From: Bacillota bacterium
GTDB taxonomy: Bacteria > Bacillota > Clostridia > Acetivibrionales > DSM-1351
DNA: 64,000 nt
Assembly (NCBI GenBank): GCA_023409265.1
Contig: JAEYHZ010000022.1
Span: 434,001-498,000 of the forward strand
Direction: 5' to 3'
This document shows, piece after piece, positions 53,813-63,467 of the stretch; the stretch's first letter is position 1; each line of letters starts with the position of its first letter. Both the position numbers and the translations under genes were made by a program. Below the pieces are notes generated by a model, which searched no databases, was not told the DNA's origin, and saw only the letters and a program-made list of their open reading frames with translations.

Positions 53813-55120
53813 TTAAGGCCTGACTCCAAGTTCCATCAGTCTCGCCTGAAGCTCCTTAACATCCAGCTCCCTGGGTTTAATTTCATTTCTGCAGCACATA
53901 GCAGCTGCTACACCGGTTGCCTGCCCCATATTTGCACATATGGGCATTACCCTGTAATTCGAATGTGCCATATGTGTACCCGATATATTTCTTCCGGCCA
54001 GAAGCAAATTATCAATTTTCAGGGGAACAAAGCAGCCGTATGGAATAGTGTAATGTTTCGTCTGTGTAAAATGTTTCTGACAGCCTGTTTCATCAAGCCC
54101 TGCACCTGTTATATTGTGGACATCAAAGTTGAAGTGCGCTTTAGCAACAGCCCAGTCTTCAAAGATTCTGGCCTGTTCTATATCTTCCTTTGTAATTGTT
54201 TTCATGCCCTTAAAGTGTCTGGTCTCCCGGACACCGATCTGAGAAGCGGTTTTAAAAACATATGCATTTTCAAATCCCGGAACATGCTCCCTCAGAAACT
54301 TCATTATTTCCGGAATCTGCTTTCTTGTGACGATATAGGCTTTGGTAAGATCCTCGGTATTTGTTCCGTCTACACCGATTATGTTGGTCATATTCAAGGT
54401 CACGGCGTTTGGGAAAACCGAAGGATAGATTAATACATGTCCGGCGGGACTGCTTATGTGTTTTCTGGCCAGCAATTGTATGTCTCCTTCGGGTACCTCA
54501 TAGGTTTCTTCAAAACCGGTAACATATTTTATTTTTGACAAGTCTACTCCTGCAACCTGAAGCATCAGTGTCATCGGCTGCATAAGGCCATCCTCTTCAC
54601 GGCCCTTATAATACTCTGCTCCGGCTTTAGCAGCAATATCTCCATCACCGGTACAGTCAATTACAACTTTAGCCAGAATAACTTCTCTTCCTGATTTTCC
54701 CTCGACTATGACTCCCTTTATTGTGTCGTTTTCAACAATAGCATCACAGGCGAATGTGTAAAGCCTTATTATTACTCCTGCCTCTTCAAGCATTTCAATC
54801 ATCTTTGTTTTAAGTGTCTCATGATCTATTATTACTTTCTCTTCCACCATATCCATCTTTAGTTTACTGTTATACATGTTAAAGGTTGCATCCAGTATAT
54901 CACCATATATGCCTCCCTGGGTTTTTCCTGTCCAGTGGCTCATAAGTCCGGAGGTTGCAACTCCTCCGATATCTGTGGTCTGTTCCACAAGCATTGTCCT
55001 TGCACCTTCGCGTCCGGCACTGACAGCAGCACCAAAACCTGCAGGTCCGCCCCCCAGCACCAGTACATCAACTTCATCTATAATTGGTAACTTTTTTTCT
55101 TTTTCACTATAAAATTTCAT
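53813..55120 (-). CDS. FAD-dependent oxidoreductase (FAD_oxidored family)
   Basis: 435 residues with 'VDVLVLGGGPAGFGAAVSAG' (FAD Rossmann motif), 'TTDIGGVATSGLMSHWTGKT' and 'NLLLAGRNISGTHMAHSNYR' near 390. Same fold as the 598-residue neighbour but lacking its extra C-terminal domain, so the two are probably paralogues acting as a pair. AGGAGGG upstream. Follows the permease genes directly. Cytoplasmic; substrate unknown. Confidence 0.85.
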   Translation of the reverse strand: MKFYSEKEKKLPIIDEVDVLVLGGGPAGFGAAVSAGREGARTMLVEQTTDIGGVATSGLMSHWTGKTQGGIYGDILDATFNMYNSKLKMDMVEEKVIIDHETLKTKMIEMLEEAGVIIRLYTFACDAIVENDTIKGVIVEGKSGREVILAKVVIDCTGDGDIAAKAGAEYYKGREEDGLMQPMTLMLQVAGVDLSKIKYVTGFEETYEVPEGDIQLLARKHISSPAGHVLIYPSVFPNAVTLNMTNIIGVDGTNTEDLTKAYIVTRKQIPEIMKFLREHVPGFENAYVFKTASQIGVRETRHFKGMKTITKEDIEQARIFEDWAVAKAHFNFDVHNITGAGLDETGCQKHFTQTKHYTIPYGCFVPLKIDNLLLAGRNISGTHMAHSNYRVMPICANMGQATGVAAAMCCRNEIKPRELDVKELQARLMELGVRP

Positions 55121-55213
55121 AAATTCCCTCCTACTTTATATACTCTTCACACATACGCTATACATACAATACGCACCCTTCTATCAACACACCTGAGTGA
55201 CCTCGTGTGGCAC

Positions 55214-56098
55214 TTAACCCTTAACAGCTCCCGCTGCAAGTCCCTTTACAAAAAATTTCTGCCCTACCAGGAATACTGCAAACACCGGCAGTAAGGCAGA
55301 TGCTGATGCTGCCATGATCAGGCTGTATTCCGTGGTACTTTCCTCAACAAAGTTTGTCAAGGAAACGGGTATGGTATAAAGTCTCCAGTTTCTTAAGAAC
55401 ACAAGTGCGTCCATATAGTTATTCCAGCTCCACAAGAATACTATCATTGCCAGTGACGCCATTGCCGGCTTTGCAATAGGAATCATTATCTGACCCCATA
55501 TTCTGAGCTCATTAGCTCCATCTATAAAGGCTGACTCCCTTAGTTCATCAGGAATCTGCATAAAATACTGTCGCATGAGAAAAGTACCGGTAATGGACAC
55601 TATTCCGGGCAGTATCATTGTCCAGTGGGTTCCCATTAAACCCAGCTTATCAAATAAAGTGTACTTTGGTATTAAAGTAACCTGGGAGGGGATCATCATT
55701 GTTGCAAGATAAAGCATGAATGCTACCGAAGAACCTCTGAATTTGATTTTGGCAAAGGCATAGCCTGCCAGAGCGCTGGTAGTTACAGCTCCCACCATAT
55801 TTATAACTGCAAGTTTTATGGAATTGAAATATGCCAATGCAAAGTGGTAGTCTCTCGGAGCCGCATCTCCAATATTCCAGACAACTTCATAATTTTTTGT
55901 ATACAGATAATCAGGTATCCAATCTATGGGCAATTTCATTACATCCAGAGGGAGCTTCATGGACGCTGAAAGCATCCATATAAACGGAACAACCATTGTT
56001 ATTGAAATAACTGCTAATATAGCTGTAATAATCGTTCTGGCAAGCAAATTACTGGTTTTATAACTGATCCCGCCGGATAATTTCTGTCTTTTCACCAC
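55214..56098 (-). CDS. carbohydrate ABC transporter permease (MalG-type), second locus
   Basis: About 294 residues, six membrane segments; EAA loop 'ESAFIDGANELRIWGQIMIPIA' near 195-215. Several GTG codons could start it (56104, 56098, 56095), all next to AAGGGGGG; I use 56098. Only 13 bp after the MalF-type gene. No ATPase gene in the locus. Confidence 0.9.
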   Translation of the reverse strand: MVKRQKLSGGISYKTSNLLARTIITAILAVISITMVVPFIWMLSASMKLPLDVMKLPIDWIPDYLYTKNYEVVWNIGDAAPRDYHFALAYFNSIKLAVINMVGAVTTSALAGYAFAKIKFRGSSVAFMLYLATMMIPSQVTLIPKYTLFDKLGLMGTHWTMILPGIVSITGTFLMRQYFMQIPDELRESAFIDGANELRIWGQIMIPIAKPAMASLAMIVFLWSWNNYMDALVFLRNWRLYTIPVSLTNFVEESTTEYSLIMAASASALLPVFAVFLVGQKFFVKGLAAGAVKG

Positions 56099-56111
56099 GC
56101 ACACCCCCCTT

Positions 56112-56999
56112 TTAATAGTTGACCCATTTTTTCTGCCCCTGCCATTGTATTATTGTGATGATAAACAAGATAATAAAGAGTACCCATGACATGGAGGCTG
56201 CATATCCCATGCGGTAGAAAGAGAAAGCAGAAGTATATATATAATAAACAAGAACGTGAGTGGATGTTCCAGGGCCTCCTCTTGTCATTATCTGTATCTG
56301 CGCAAATACCTGGAATGAGGATATTAAACTTGTTATCACCAGAAAAAATGTAGTGGGAGAAAGAAATGGCACTGTTAATTTAAAAAATTTGGTTATCTGA
56401 TTTGCACCGTCCACGTCGGCCGCTTCATATACATCCTGTGGAAGCGCCTGTATGGCCGAGGTATATATCATTACTGCATACCCTACACCACTCCATATGG
56501 ACATTATAATTATGGCTATCAAGGCCCAGTTATAATCTCCAAGCCACTGGGGAGGATTTTCCACTCCCAGATGCTTGACCAGCTGTGTGAACGGCCCCCA
56601 GGGTGAATACATCATAACCCAGACTATGGCAACTGCTACAATATTTGAAATATACGGCATGAACATTGCCAGTCTCAAAGGTGTTTTTGCAAAACAAAAC
56701 TTATCTATTATTACAGCTATTACCATTGCAGCAAATACAGTTACGGGTACTACCGCTATTGCGTACAAAGCGGTGTTTATCAGGGAGGATGTAAACCATT
56801 TGTCCTTCCACATCTCCACAAAGTTAGCACCCCAATTGAAGTTCCAGTTACCCAGACCTTTTGTATAATCCCAATCGGTAAAACTTATTATAAAGGAAAA
56901 CACAATAGGAAACAGTGTAAAAACCAGGAAGCCCAGTATATTTGGCAATATAAAAGTATATCCGGTAATATCGGTTTTAAGCTGCTTATTCATCTTCAT
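56112..56999 (-). CDS. sugar ABC transporter permease (MalF-type), second locus
   Basis: 295 residues, six membrane segments, EAA loop 'YEAADVDGANQITKFFKLTVPFL' around 190-210. ATG 56999 follows AGGAGG. Pairs with the MalG-type gene to transport the ligand of the binding protein at 57085-58452. Confidence 0.93.
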   Translation of the reverse strand: MKMNKQLKTDITGYTFILPNILGFLVFTLFPIVFSFIISFTDWDYTKGLGNWNFNWGANFVEMWKDKWFTSSLINTALYAIAVVPVTVFAAMVIAVIIDKFCFAKTPLRLAMFMPYISNIVAVAIVWVMMYSPWGPFTQLVKHLGVENPPQWLGDYNWALIAIIIMSIWSGVGYAVMIYTSAIQALPQDVYEAADVDGANQITKFFKLTVPFLSPTTFFLVITSLISSFQVFAQIQIMTRGGPGTSTHVLVYYIYTSAFSFYRMGYAASMSWVLFIILFIITIIQWQGQKKWVNY

Positions 57000-57038
57000 T
57001 GCCGGTCCTCCTATCTTTTTTCGGTATTTTTCGGTATT

Positions 57039-57070
57039 AAAAAGGCGGAGTAGCTGCTCCGCCCCTTTTA
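57039..57070 (-). terminator. terminator-like hairpin between binding protein and permease genes, second locus
   Basis: GGCGGAG...CTCCGCC 7-bp GC stem with TTTTTAA behind on the minus strand. Partial terminators here commonly give excess binding protein. Confidence 0.65.
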
Positions 57071-57084
57071 TTACAGACTACTAT

Positions 57085-58452
57085 CTATTTAAGAAGTGCA
57101 TCGCCGCGTGTCTTGCAATCTGCAAGAGCCTGTTCTACCGTTTTTCTGCCCGACAGTGCAGCTTCGATTTCTTCTGTAAATACCTTGGTTATTTCGGGTA
57201 ATTTTGTAGATATAATTCCAACTGCATAGTTATCATTAGGTTTAATCAATATATTCTTAGCTGTTTCGGCATCCAGCAGATCTTCAAATCCTCCCACAAA
57301 CTCTTTTGTGACAGCGTCAGTGCTGAAGTTCTTGTGTGCTGGAACACGACCGCCGCTTATAAGTGGCAGCATACCTTCCGAGGCATACCATTTGGCAAAT
57401 TCCCATGCGGCATCTATGTTCTTGGATTTAGGGTTAATGGATAGGTGGTCGCCGTATCCTCCCTGTGTATATGTTCTTTGACCTTTATCAACTACAGGAT
57501 ATGGAGCAAATGCTGTTTTAAAAGTATGTGGATATTTTTCCTTGTCCTTTATATTTCTTACCATCCAGGGCCCAACTGTCATTGCACTCTTTCCGGCCAG
57601 GAACATTCCTTCCTGTGACAATTTCTGAGTTACACTGTCAACATGAGTTGGTGAACTTTTATCCACATTCATCATATCAGCTACTAACTGGTAAGCTTTT
57701 AAAAATACGGGATTATCAAAATTGGTTTCTTTTCCTCCATCTTTATAGAAGAAGTCTCCGCCTATGGTCTGAGCAACAAGATAAGTTCCAGCATAGGTCA
57801 GATCCTGCTGGGAGTTCCAGTACATTCCGTATACCTTGTCCTGACCTTCGCCTTTTGTGAGCTTTTTAGCAACTTCTCTGAACTCATCAAAGGTCCATTC
57901 GGTAGGTACGGCTATTCCGGCTGCATCAAACATGTCCTTATTTAAAACTATTCCGTATTGATCCAGTTTTGTTGGAAGTGAGTATGGTTTACCGTTTACA
58001 TAATATGCTTCGGCCATGCTGCTGAAGTTTTCAGCCATATTGTAGTTGTCCCTTTTCATTAATTCGGTAAGATCCAGAGCCATATTTCCGTCGGCACGTT
58101 TTTTGATCTGTGCAAGTCCGTAAGACATGTATAAATCTACATCGCTCCCCGCCATCAGGCTTGTTTCAAGCTTCAGGTTGCCTGTATCGTCATTTACAAA
58201 CCTCTCATATTCAACCTGAATTCCCTTGTCTTTAAACTTTTCGTTGAACAGGTCGCAGGATGCCTGTGGTCCTGATTCGGGCGGAACCCCTCCCCAAACT
58301 CTCAGGGTCACCGTTTCTTTTGGAGCATTTGCATTGGAGCTGCTTCCTGCCGAATCTGTGCCAGAAGAAGCCTTTTCGTTTGAGCCGCAGCCGACAAAGG
58401 TTGTTACCATTAAAGCCGCTGACAGTACCAAACCCAAAATCCTTTTCATCAT
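57085..58452 (-). CDS. extracellular sugar-binding lipoprotein, second ABC locus
   Basis: 455 residues, family 1 binding protein. Lipobox 'VTTFVGCGS' with Cys22 after the signal MMKRILGLVLSAALM, a Ser/Asn-rich linker, then 'VTLRVWGGVPPESGPQA'. Closest to CUT1 oligosaccharide binders; ligand unknown. AGGAGG 8 nt before the first ATG. Confidence 0.93.
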   Translation of the reverse strand: MMKRILGLVLSAALMVTTFVGCGSNEKASSGTDSAGSSSNANAPKETVTLRVWGGVPPESGPQASCDLFNEKFKDKGIQVEYERFVNDDTGNLKLETSLMAGSDVDLYMSYGLAQIKKRADGNMALDLTELMKRDNYNMAENFSSMAEAYYVNGKPYSLPTKLDQYGIVLNKDMFDAAGIAVPTEWTFDEFREVAKKLTKGEGQDKVYGMYWNSQQDLTYAGTYLVAQTIGGDFFYKDGGKETNFDNPVFLKAYQLVADMMNVDKSSPTHVDSVTQKLSQEGMFLAGKSAMTVGPWMVRNIKDKEKYPHTFKTAFAPYPVVDKGQRTYTQGGYGDHLSINPKSKNIDAAWEFAKWYASEGMLPLISGGRVPAHKNFSTDAVTKEFVGGFEDLLDAETAKNILIKPNDNYAVGIISTKLPEITKVFTEEIEAALSGRKTVEQALADCKTRGDALLK

Positions 58453-58555
58453 ATAATTTTCCTCCTGTAATTATATTTGCATCACCGGGATGAACTTGCT
58501 GCACCCGCTTTGCCGATATTACTTCAACCTCGGTGTTTATCTGTCTCTATAGTAC

Positions 58556-58596
58556 AAAAAATAACAGGTCCGGTGAATTAACAAACCTGTTATTTT
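58556..58596 (-). terminator. terminator after the second YesN gene
   Basis: Minus strand: AAAATAACAGGT...ACCTGTTATTTTT with T tract; separates the regulator from the transport operon. Confidence 0.82.
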
Positions 58597-58666
58597 GTAT
58601 CAATATTCTAATCACATTTTCTCCGTATCTGTTTAAAATTAAAATGTATTAAAATTCTTTGATTTA

Positions 58667-59950
58667 TTATTTAAATTCTTTGATTTTATTTCTGAATTCA
58701 TACGGAGATGACCCTGTAATCTTTTTAAACAGTACACTGAAATAATTTGCGTTGTCGATTCCGACCTGAGCTGCTATCTGATTTACCTGAAAGCTGGTAT
58801 TTTCAAGCAGTTCCGCCGCTCTGGATATGCGCACCTTGTTAATATAGTCTACAAAGCTCATCCCCACTTCCTTTTTGAATATGTGAGAAAAATAGCTTTC
58901 ACTCATATTTATATATCTGGCAGCAATACTTACATTCAGATTGCTGTCCAGATTGTCAACGATATACTTTTTAATCTTTATTATTTCAGGCCGGGTATTT
59001 GTGTAGATATAAAGCTTATTATCGCCTTCGGCAAGCTTTCTGGAAAGTGTTTGAAGATTTGACTTAATTGCTGCTGAAAAACTGGAGATTCCAGAATAAA
59101 AAGGTCCCAGTGAGGCAGTTATGCCTACTCCCAGATATCTCTTAATATATTCGGAAAAAGCTTCAAAATCCTCCGACAATGCATTGCACAGATACTGGTA
59201 GTCGCTGTTTTTTCCTTTGGGATTTATTACTGTTATCAGGTCTCCATTATAATAGTTAAATACCTCGGCATTATTATTTTTGGATATTACCTCATGGATT
59301 ATATTTTCCATTGCATACTTAAGCAAATTTATTTCAATGAAATTCTCTTTGAAATCTACCGAAAAATAGTCATTGATTGATATATATAAAACTGCATACT
59401 GCTGCTGAAAATCAACTGCCATACCGAGACTCTCGAGTTCATCAAGCATCTTTTCCTCGCTGCTGTACGTCTGGTGAATAAGTGACTCTATCAGCCTGCT
59501 TTTCATTTCACCCTTTTTCCCGTTTTCATCCTTCGTATCAGCAGCAGCTTTATTTTCCTTGCCACTGGCTTCTGCATCAAAAGCGGCTGACAGCTCATTG
59601 ACTATTTTCAGGATTTCTTCAGGCTTTGCAGTCAACTTAAATATATAGTCATAGACACCAAGCTTCATGGCTTTTTTTACATTGTCAAAATCATTATAAT
59701 TACTCAATACAACAAATTTAACAGCCGGGAACTCTCTGGAACAGGTTTTTATCAATTCAAATCCATCCACCGGTTCCATCATTAAATCAGTGAGTATTAT
59801 ATCAGGACGGCACTCTTTTATTTTATCCAGAGCTTCGGCTCCGTTCTGTGCTTCGGCAACAATGGTATAACCATGCTCCTCCCAGTTCAGGATTGACTTA
59901 ATACCTATCCTTACAAGTATTTCATCGTCAACTATCATTACTTTTTTCAT
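58667..59950 (-). CDS. YesN-type response regulator (receiver + AraC), second locus
   Basis: 427 residues. Receiver domain 1-120 with DD at 8-9, phospho-acceptor Asp55 (ILTDLMM) and Lys near 104. Helical middle region, AraC DNA-binding domain at about 325-427 (NVSIAARYINMSESYFSHIF). Intact, unlike the first YesN. Its start lies 23 nt inside the kinase 3' end; ATG 59950 is preferred. Likely activates the binding-protein operon. Confidence 0.94.
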   Translation of the reverse strand: MKKVMIVDDEILVRIGIKSILNWEEHGYTIVAEAQNGAEALDKIKECRPDIILTDLMMEPVDGFELIKTCSREFPAVKFVVLSNYNDFDNVKKAMKLGVYDYIFKLTAKPEEILKIVNELSAAFDAEASGKENKAAADTKDENGKKGEMKSRLIESLIHQTYSSEEKMLDELESLGMAVDFQQQYAVLYISINDYFSVDFKENFIEINLLKYAMENIIHEVISKNNNAEVFNYYNGDLITVINPKGKNSDYQYLCNALSEDFEAFSEYIKRYLGVGITASLGPFYSGISSFSAAIKSNLQTLSRKLAEGDNKLYIYTNTRPEIIKIKKYIVDNLDSNLNVSIAARYINMSESYFSHIFKKEVGMSFVDYINKVRISRAAELLENTSFQVNQIAAQVGIDNANYFSVLFKKITGSSPYEFRNKIKEFK

Positions 59951-61778
59951 CTGATATTTCACCCCCATCCCTTATAATTGGCAATGTATATGCAATTATG
60001 GTACCTCTGGCCTGACTGCTCAGAATCTCGATTCCAAATCTGTCTCCGTATTCAATTCTGATCCTTTCGTTTACATTTGTCAGTCCTATTCCTGTGACCT
60101 TTTTTACCTCTCCGCCCTTATTCCTTTTTGCTTTGTTGAATTTTTCAATTTCCCTCTGTTCAACACCGTTTCCGTTATCTTCAACATAGAGCTTCAGTAT
60201 ATCTTCCTCAATATCGCCGTATATTTTGACCATACCTTTCCCGTCATTGTTTTTAAATGCGTGAAGCAAGGAATTCTCTACTATTGGCTGTAGAATAAAT
60301 TTTATAAGTTTTAGTTCATAAAGCTCCCGCCCTATATCTATTTCAACCTGATATCTGTCACCATACCTGCTGTTCTGGATGAATATATAGCTCTTTATAT
60401 TTTCCAGTTCATCCTGCAGTTTTACAAGCTCTCCGACCTTGTTCATACTGTATTTAAGCATTTGAGCAAGAGCATCTATGCTCTCAACTATGTTGTCAGC
60501 CTTTCGAATAATTGCCATCCACCTGATGGAATTAAGAGTATTGAATAAGAAATGGGGGTTAATTTGGGCACGTAGCGATTCAAACCTGTATTTTTCTCTT
60601 ACCTGATGCTCGTGCTGTAAACTGTCAAACAGCTCCCTTACATTGCCGGACATTCGGTAGAAAGCCCTGTTGAGATAGCCGATCTCATCCGATCTTTTCG
60701 TATCAAGCATTTCCAGTTCGGAATCTATGGAATAGCTTTTCATCTGGTTGGATAATTTTTTGATAGGCCTGACTATCCCCAGTGCAATTGCTCCTCCCAG
60801 TATTATTACTATAATCAGAAACACAATGGTACTAATATTCATTTTTGAAGAGATTTGATTCATTTGATTTATAACATTCCCATAAGGTGTGAAATACAGT
60901 ATTTTCAGCTGCTGACCACTAAAGGTCCAGGGTTCGGGAATGGTATAGTAACTGAGGAGAAAGCGGGTGTTTCCGATAGTTTCAACTCGCCCTCCGTTTT
61001 TACTACTGTTTAATTTATCAAATAAAGAATTAATTTGATCTCTAGAAATGCTGTTGCTCACATCATGCCTCAATATTATCTCACCGTCCTGGGAGCACAC
61101 ATATATGCAATCCCCGGCATTATAGGCATATTTCAGCAGAATTTCACTCAATTTCTTCTGGGAGATGCTTATTATTATGGTCGCAAAGCGCTGCCCGGTC
61201 ACATCCTCACTAAGCATGGACCTGGCCAGTGAAATATACTTCTCATTTTTTTCACTTTCTCCTATGATAAAAGCCGGAGAAAACATACTCCACACAACAT
61301 GCCCGTTCTTTTTGATGCTCTCCTGTACCCAGTCCTGATTTATAAGAAATTGGTAATTGTTGTAATTGGTACTCCAATTGGAGTAAATCTGATTTTTTGT
61401 ATCAAATATTGTTATCTTATAATCGTTTAAACTGAATAAATTGTTGATAGTCATTTCAGCAACACTGCTGTCAAATATTTTCATTTTTTCGTAATAGTTT
61501 TTTGTATCATCCTGCAAAGCCTTTTTAAGATCTTTGTTAAGGATAAATATATTGGAGATATTGGCCATGCTTTGAAATGTATAATAGATATCCTGCTGGC
61601 TTTTGGATATATTCTGTATGGTTTTATTGCTTAATTCCTCCTGAATGAAATTTTCATAGGAATGCTTTGTAAATATAAACATGGTATAAAGAGGAATTAT
61701 TATAAAGATCAGCATCAGTAAAAAAATTCTGGTAGAAAGCCTGGACATTCTATTTAGAAACCATTTTATAATTTTCAT
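59928..61778 (-). CDS. YesM-type sensor histidine kinase, second locus
   Basis: 616 residues. Membrane segments at about 15-35 and 312-334, extracellular Cache-like sensor in between, HAMP, 'RAQINPHFLFNTLNSIRWMA' with the phospho-His, and an ATPase domain (QPIVENSLLHAF, DNGNGV, GIGLTN). AGGAG upstream. Translationally overlapped with its response regulator. Confidence 0.94.
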   Translation of the reverse strand: MKIIKWFLNRMSRLSTRIFLLMLIFIIIPLYTMFIFTKHSYENFIQEELSNKTIQNISKSQQDIYYTFQSMANISNIFILNKDLKKALQDDTKNYYEKMKIFDSSVAEMTINNLFSLNDYKITIFDTKNQIYSNWSTNYNNYQFLINQDWVQESIKKNGHVVWSMFSPAFIIGESEKNEKYISLARSMLSEDVTGQRFATIIISISQKKLSEILLKYAYNAGDCIYVCSQDGEIILRHDVSNSISRDQINSLFDKLNSSKNGGRVETIGNTRFLLSYYTIPEPWTFSGQQLKILYFTPYGNVINQMNQISSKMNISTIVFLIIVIILGGAIALGIVRPIKKLSNQMKSYSIDSELEMLDTKRSDEIGYLNRAFYRMSGNVRELFDSLQHEHQVREKYRFESLRAQINPHFLFNTLNSIRWMAIIRKADNIVESIDALAQMLKYSMNKVGELVKLQDELENIKSYIFIQNSRYGDRYQVEIDIGRELYELKLIKFILQPIVENSLLHAFKNNDGKGMVKIYGDIEEDILKLYVEDNGNGVEQREIEKFNKAKRNKGGEVKKVTGIGLTNVNERIRIEYGDRFGIEILSSQARGTIIAYTLPIIRDGGEISDEKSNDS

Positions 61779-61954
61779 TAAGCTCCTGCACTCTCTAATA
61801 TAAATGATAAGAATAAAGTTTATTATATTTACACATTTATATTATAGCAATGAAGTTTACAATAATCAAATTCAACTGCCCTTATAAGTGACCCGGAACT
61901 CTGTTAATCATTTGGAAATACTTGGGTATTTAATTAATAAACGGAATGTATTGT

Positions 61955-63331
61955 TTAATCATACCTTACCAAATTCCAATGCTTTTTGTTATCATAAAGG
62001 TATTCGCTGAAATAATTGATACCATTTTTATACATGGTCTCCTTATTTGCCAGCTCAATGCATTGAGTGGTACGGGCATCTTCTGTATTGCTTTTTTCTG
62101 AAATTACAAGTCCTATCCTGATAGCCTGCTTTTCAAAGTCTTCTGGCAAGTTTATTTTTGCATTGAAATGATAGTCTGAATTTGGGTAAACTCTCCGAAG
62201 GTCTGCAGAATTAACCGGATAATAGCTTACATCGGATTTTGTTTTTACAGCAAGCTGAATATTACACTTTTTGGATAGACAGGCAAAACCGGTATTCTTT
62301 AAAGTAAACTCAACCTTAACATTGCTTCCTTCCGAGACCCTTTCAGGGAGAACTGCTTCTTTCAGTGACAGCCTGTATCCCAAATGGTTGGAAATATAGT
62401 CATAGGCGTTTTGTCCGGATATTGTGTCCTTCTTCCAGGCATTGAGCACCTCTTGGTTATATTCATGATTCAGATAGGTCAGATGCAGACTTTCAAATTC
62501 CTTTAAAGCGTTCTGTGCTGCTGAGTAGGATGTGATTTTTGGCATTTCTCCTCCGCTGACCCCTTTAACAAGGTTTTTATCCATCCATTCCAGCTCGGCA
62601 AAACGCGAATAAGCCGGATCATCGTAAGTTCCCATGTCGTCGGAAGTTGAAAGCAGTGCATCATTATGTAAACTTAAACGTTCTGTGTTAATTCCGGCTG
62701 CAGCAGCATCCCTTATGAAACGAGGCCTTCTGACACCAATTAAAATATCCTTATTGAGCTTTTCCAGCAGGCACTTTATAATCGTGTTCCGAACAATTGC
62801 GTTACTTTTTTCGTCATTTTCTTTTAACAAGCTGCTGTGATGCCATTCACCCCATGGGCCTAAAAACCCTGCCTGAACACACAAAATTGTCTCTGAGAAA
62901 TTATTAATGACAGTCGCTATTTGCCCGATGTGTTTTTTTATCAATTCAATATCAGATGGGTCTTTGAACTGATCACTTGAGTCAAAACCATATGCAGCTC
63001 TGAAAATAACCTGCAGTCCATCGTCTTTGGCTTTTTGCAGGGCATTATCCAGTTCCGACAGTTTTTCCCGGCTAATGTCTCTGTTATTGAAATCTTTAAT
63101 ATCAAAGGTTATCAGTGCAAGATTAATTCCATTTTGATAAAGTTGATCCATATCCTCCACATCTGAAGAATCAAACTGCACGTAAAAACCTCTGGAAGGA
63201 TTATTCAACGGTTTTTCACTTTCACCGAAACTAACCCTTACAGTTGGAATCACAATAAAATTAAAATATATAAAGGCCAGAACTGCTGCCAGAATAATAA
63301 CCCATGCAAAAATAAACCTCTTTTTATTCAT
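61955..63331 (-). CDS. DUF4832/DUF4874 protein, membrane-anchored, probably surface glycan-related
   Basis: 458 residues. N-terminal membrane anchor (FAWVIILAAVLAFIYFNFIV), then a TIM-barrel-like region beginning 'NPSRGFYVQFDSSDV' (DUF4874 pattern), with 'GVRRPRFIRDAAAAG' and 'CVQAGFLGPWGEWHHS' resembling glycosidase-like active-site loops, followed by a DUF4832-type beta-domain. Secretory orientation. ATG 63331 is chosen because a 19-codon ORF with a good ribosome site ends on it; longer starts up to 63376 are possible. Function unknown. Confidence 0.7.
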   Translation of the reverse strand: MNKKRFIFAWVIILAAVLAFIYFNFIVIPTVRVSFGESEKPLNNPSRGFYVQFDSSDVEDMDQLYQNGINLALITFDIKDFNNRDISREKLSELDNALQKAKDDGLQVIFRAAYGFDSSDQFKDPSDIELIKKHIGQIATVINNFSETILCVQAGFLGPWGEWHHSSLLKENDEKSNAIVRNTIIKCLLEKLNKDILIGVRRPRFIRDAAAAGINTERLSLHNDALLSTSDDMGTYDDPAYSRFAELEWMDKNLVKGVSGGEMPKITSYSAAQNALKEFESLHLTYLNHEYNQEVLNAWKKDTISGQNAYDYISNHLGYRLSLKEAVLPERVSEGSNVKVEFTLKNTGFACLSKKCNIQLAVKTKSDVSYYPVNSADLRRVYPNSDYHFNAKINLPEDFEKQAIRIGLVISEKSNTEDARTTQCIELANKETMYKNGINYFSEYLYDNKKHWNLVRYD

Positions 63332-63383
63332 ACTTATGTCCATGCCCCACATTATGCGAAAAACACCTTTCAACAAACGGCAT
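63324..63383 (-). CDS. 19-codon leader ORF overlapping the DUF4832 start
   Basis: ATG 63383 has AGGAGG 10 nt upstream. The peptide MPFVERCFSHNVGHGHKYE ends at a TAA that overlaps the DUF4832 start codon region (ATGAATAA). This suggests translational coupling. The peptide itself is probably not functional. Confidence 0.4.
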   Translation of the reverse strand: MPFVERCFSHNVGHGHKYE

Positions 63384-63467
63384 GGACTGGGTACCTCCTT
63401 TTATGATTTTTTTAGTTTCCTGCAACCTTCTCTCCATATCAGATACGGGATATTATTCTTATGACGT

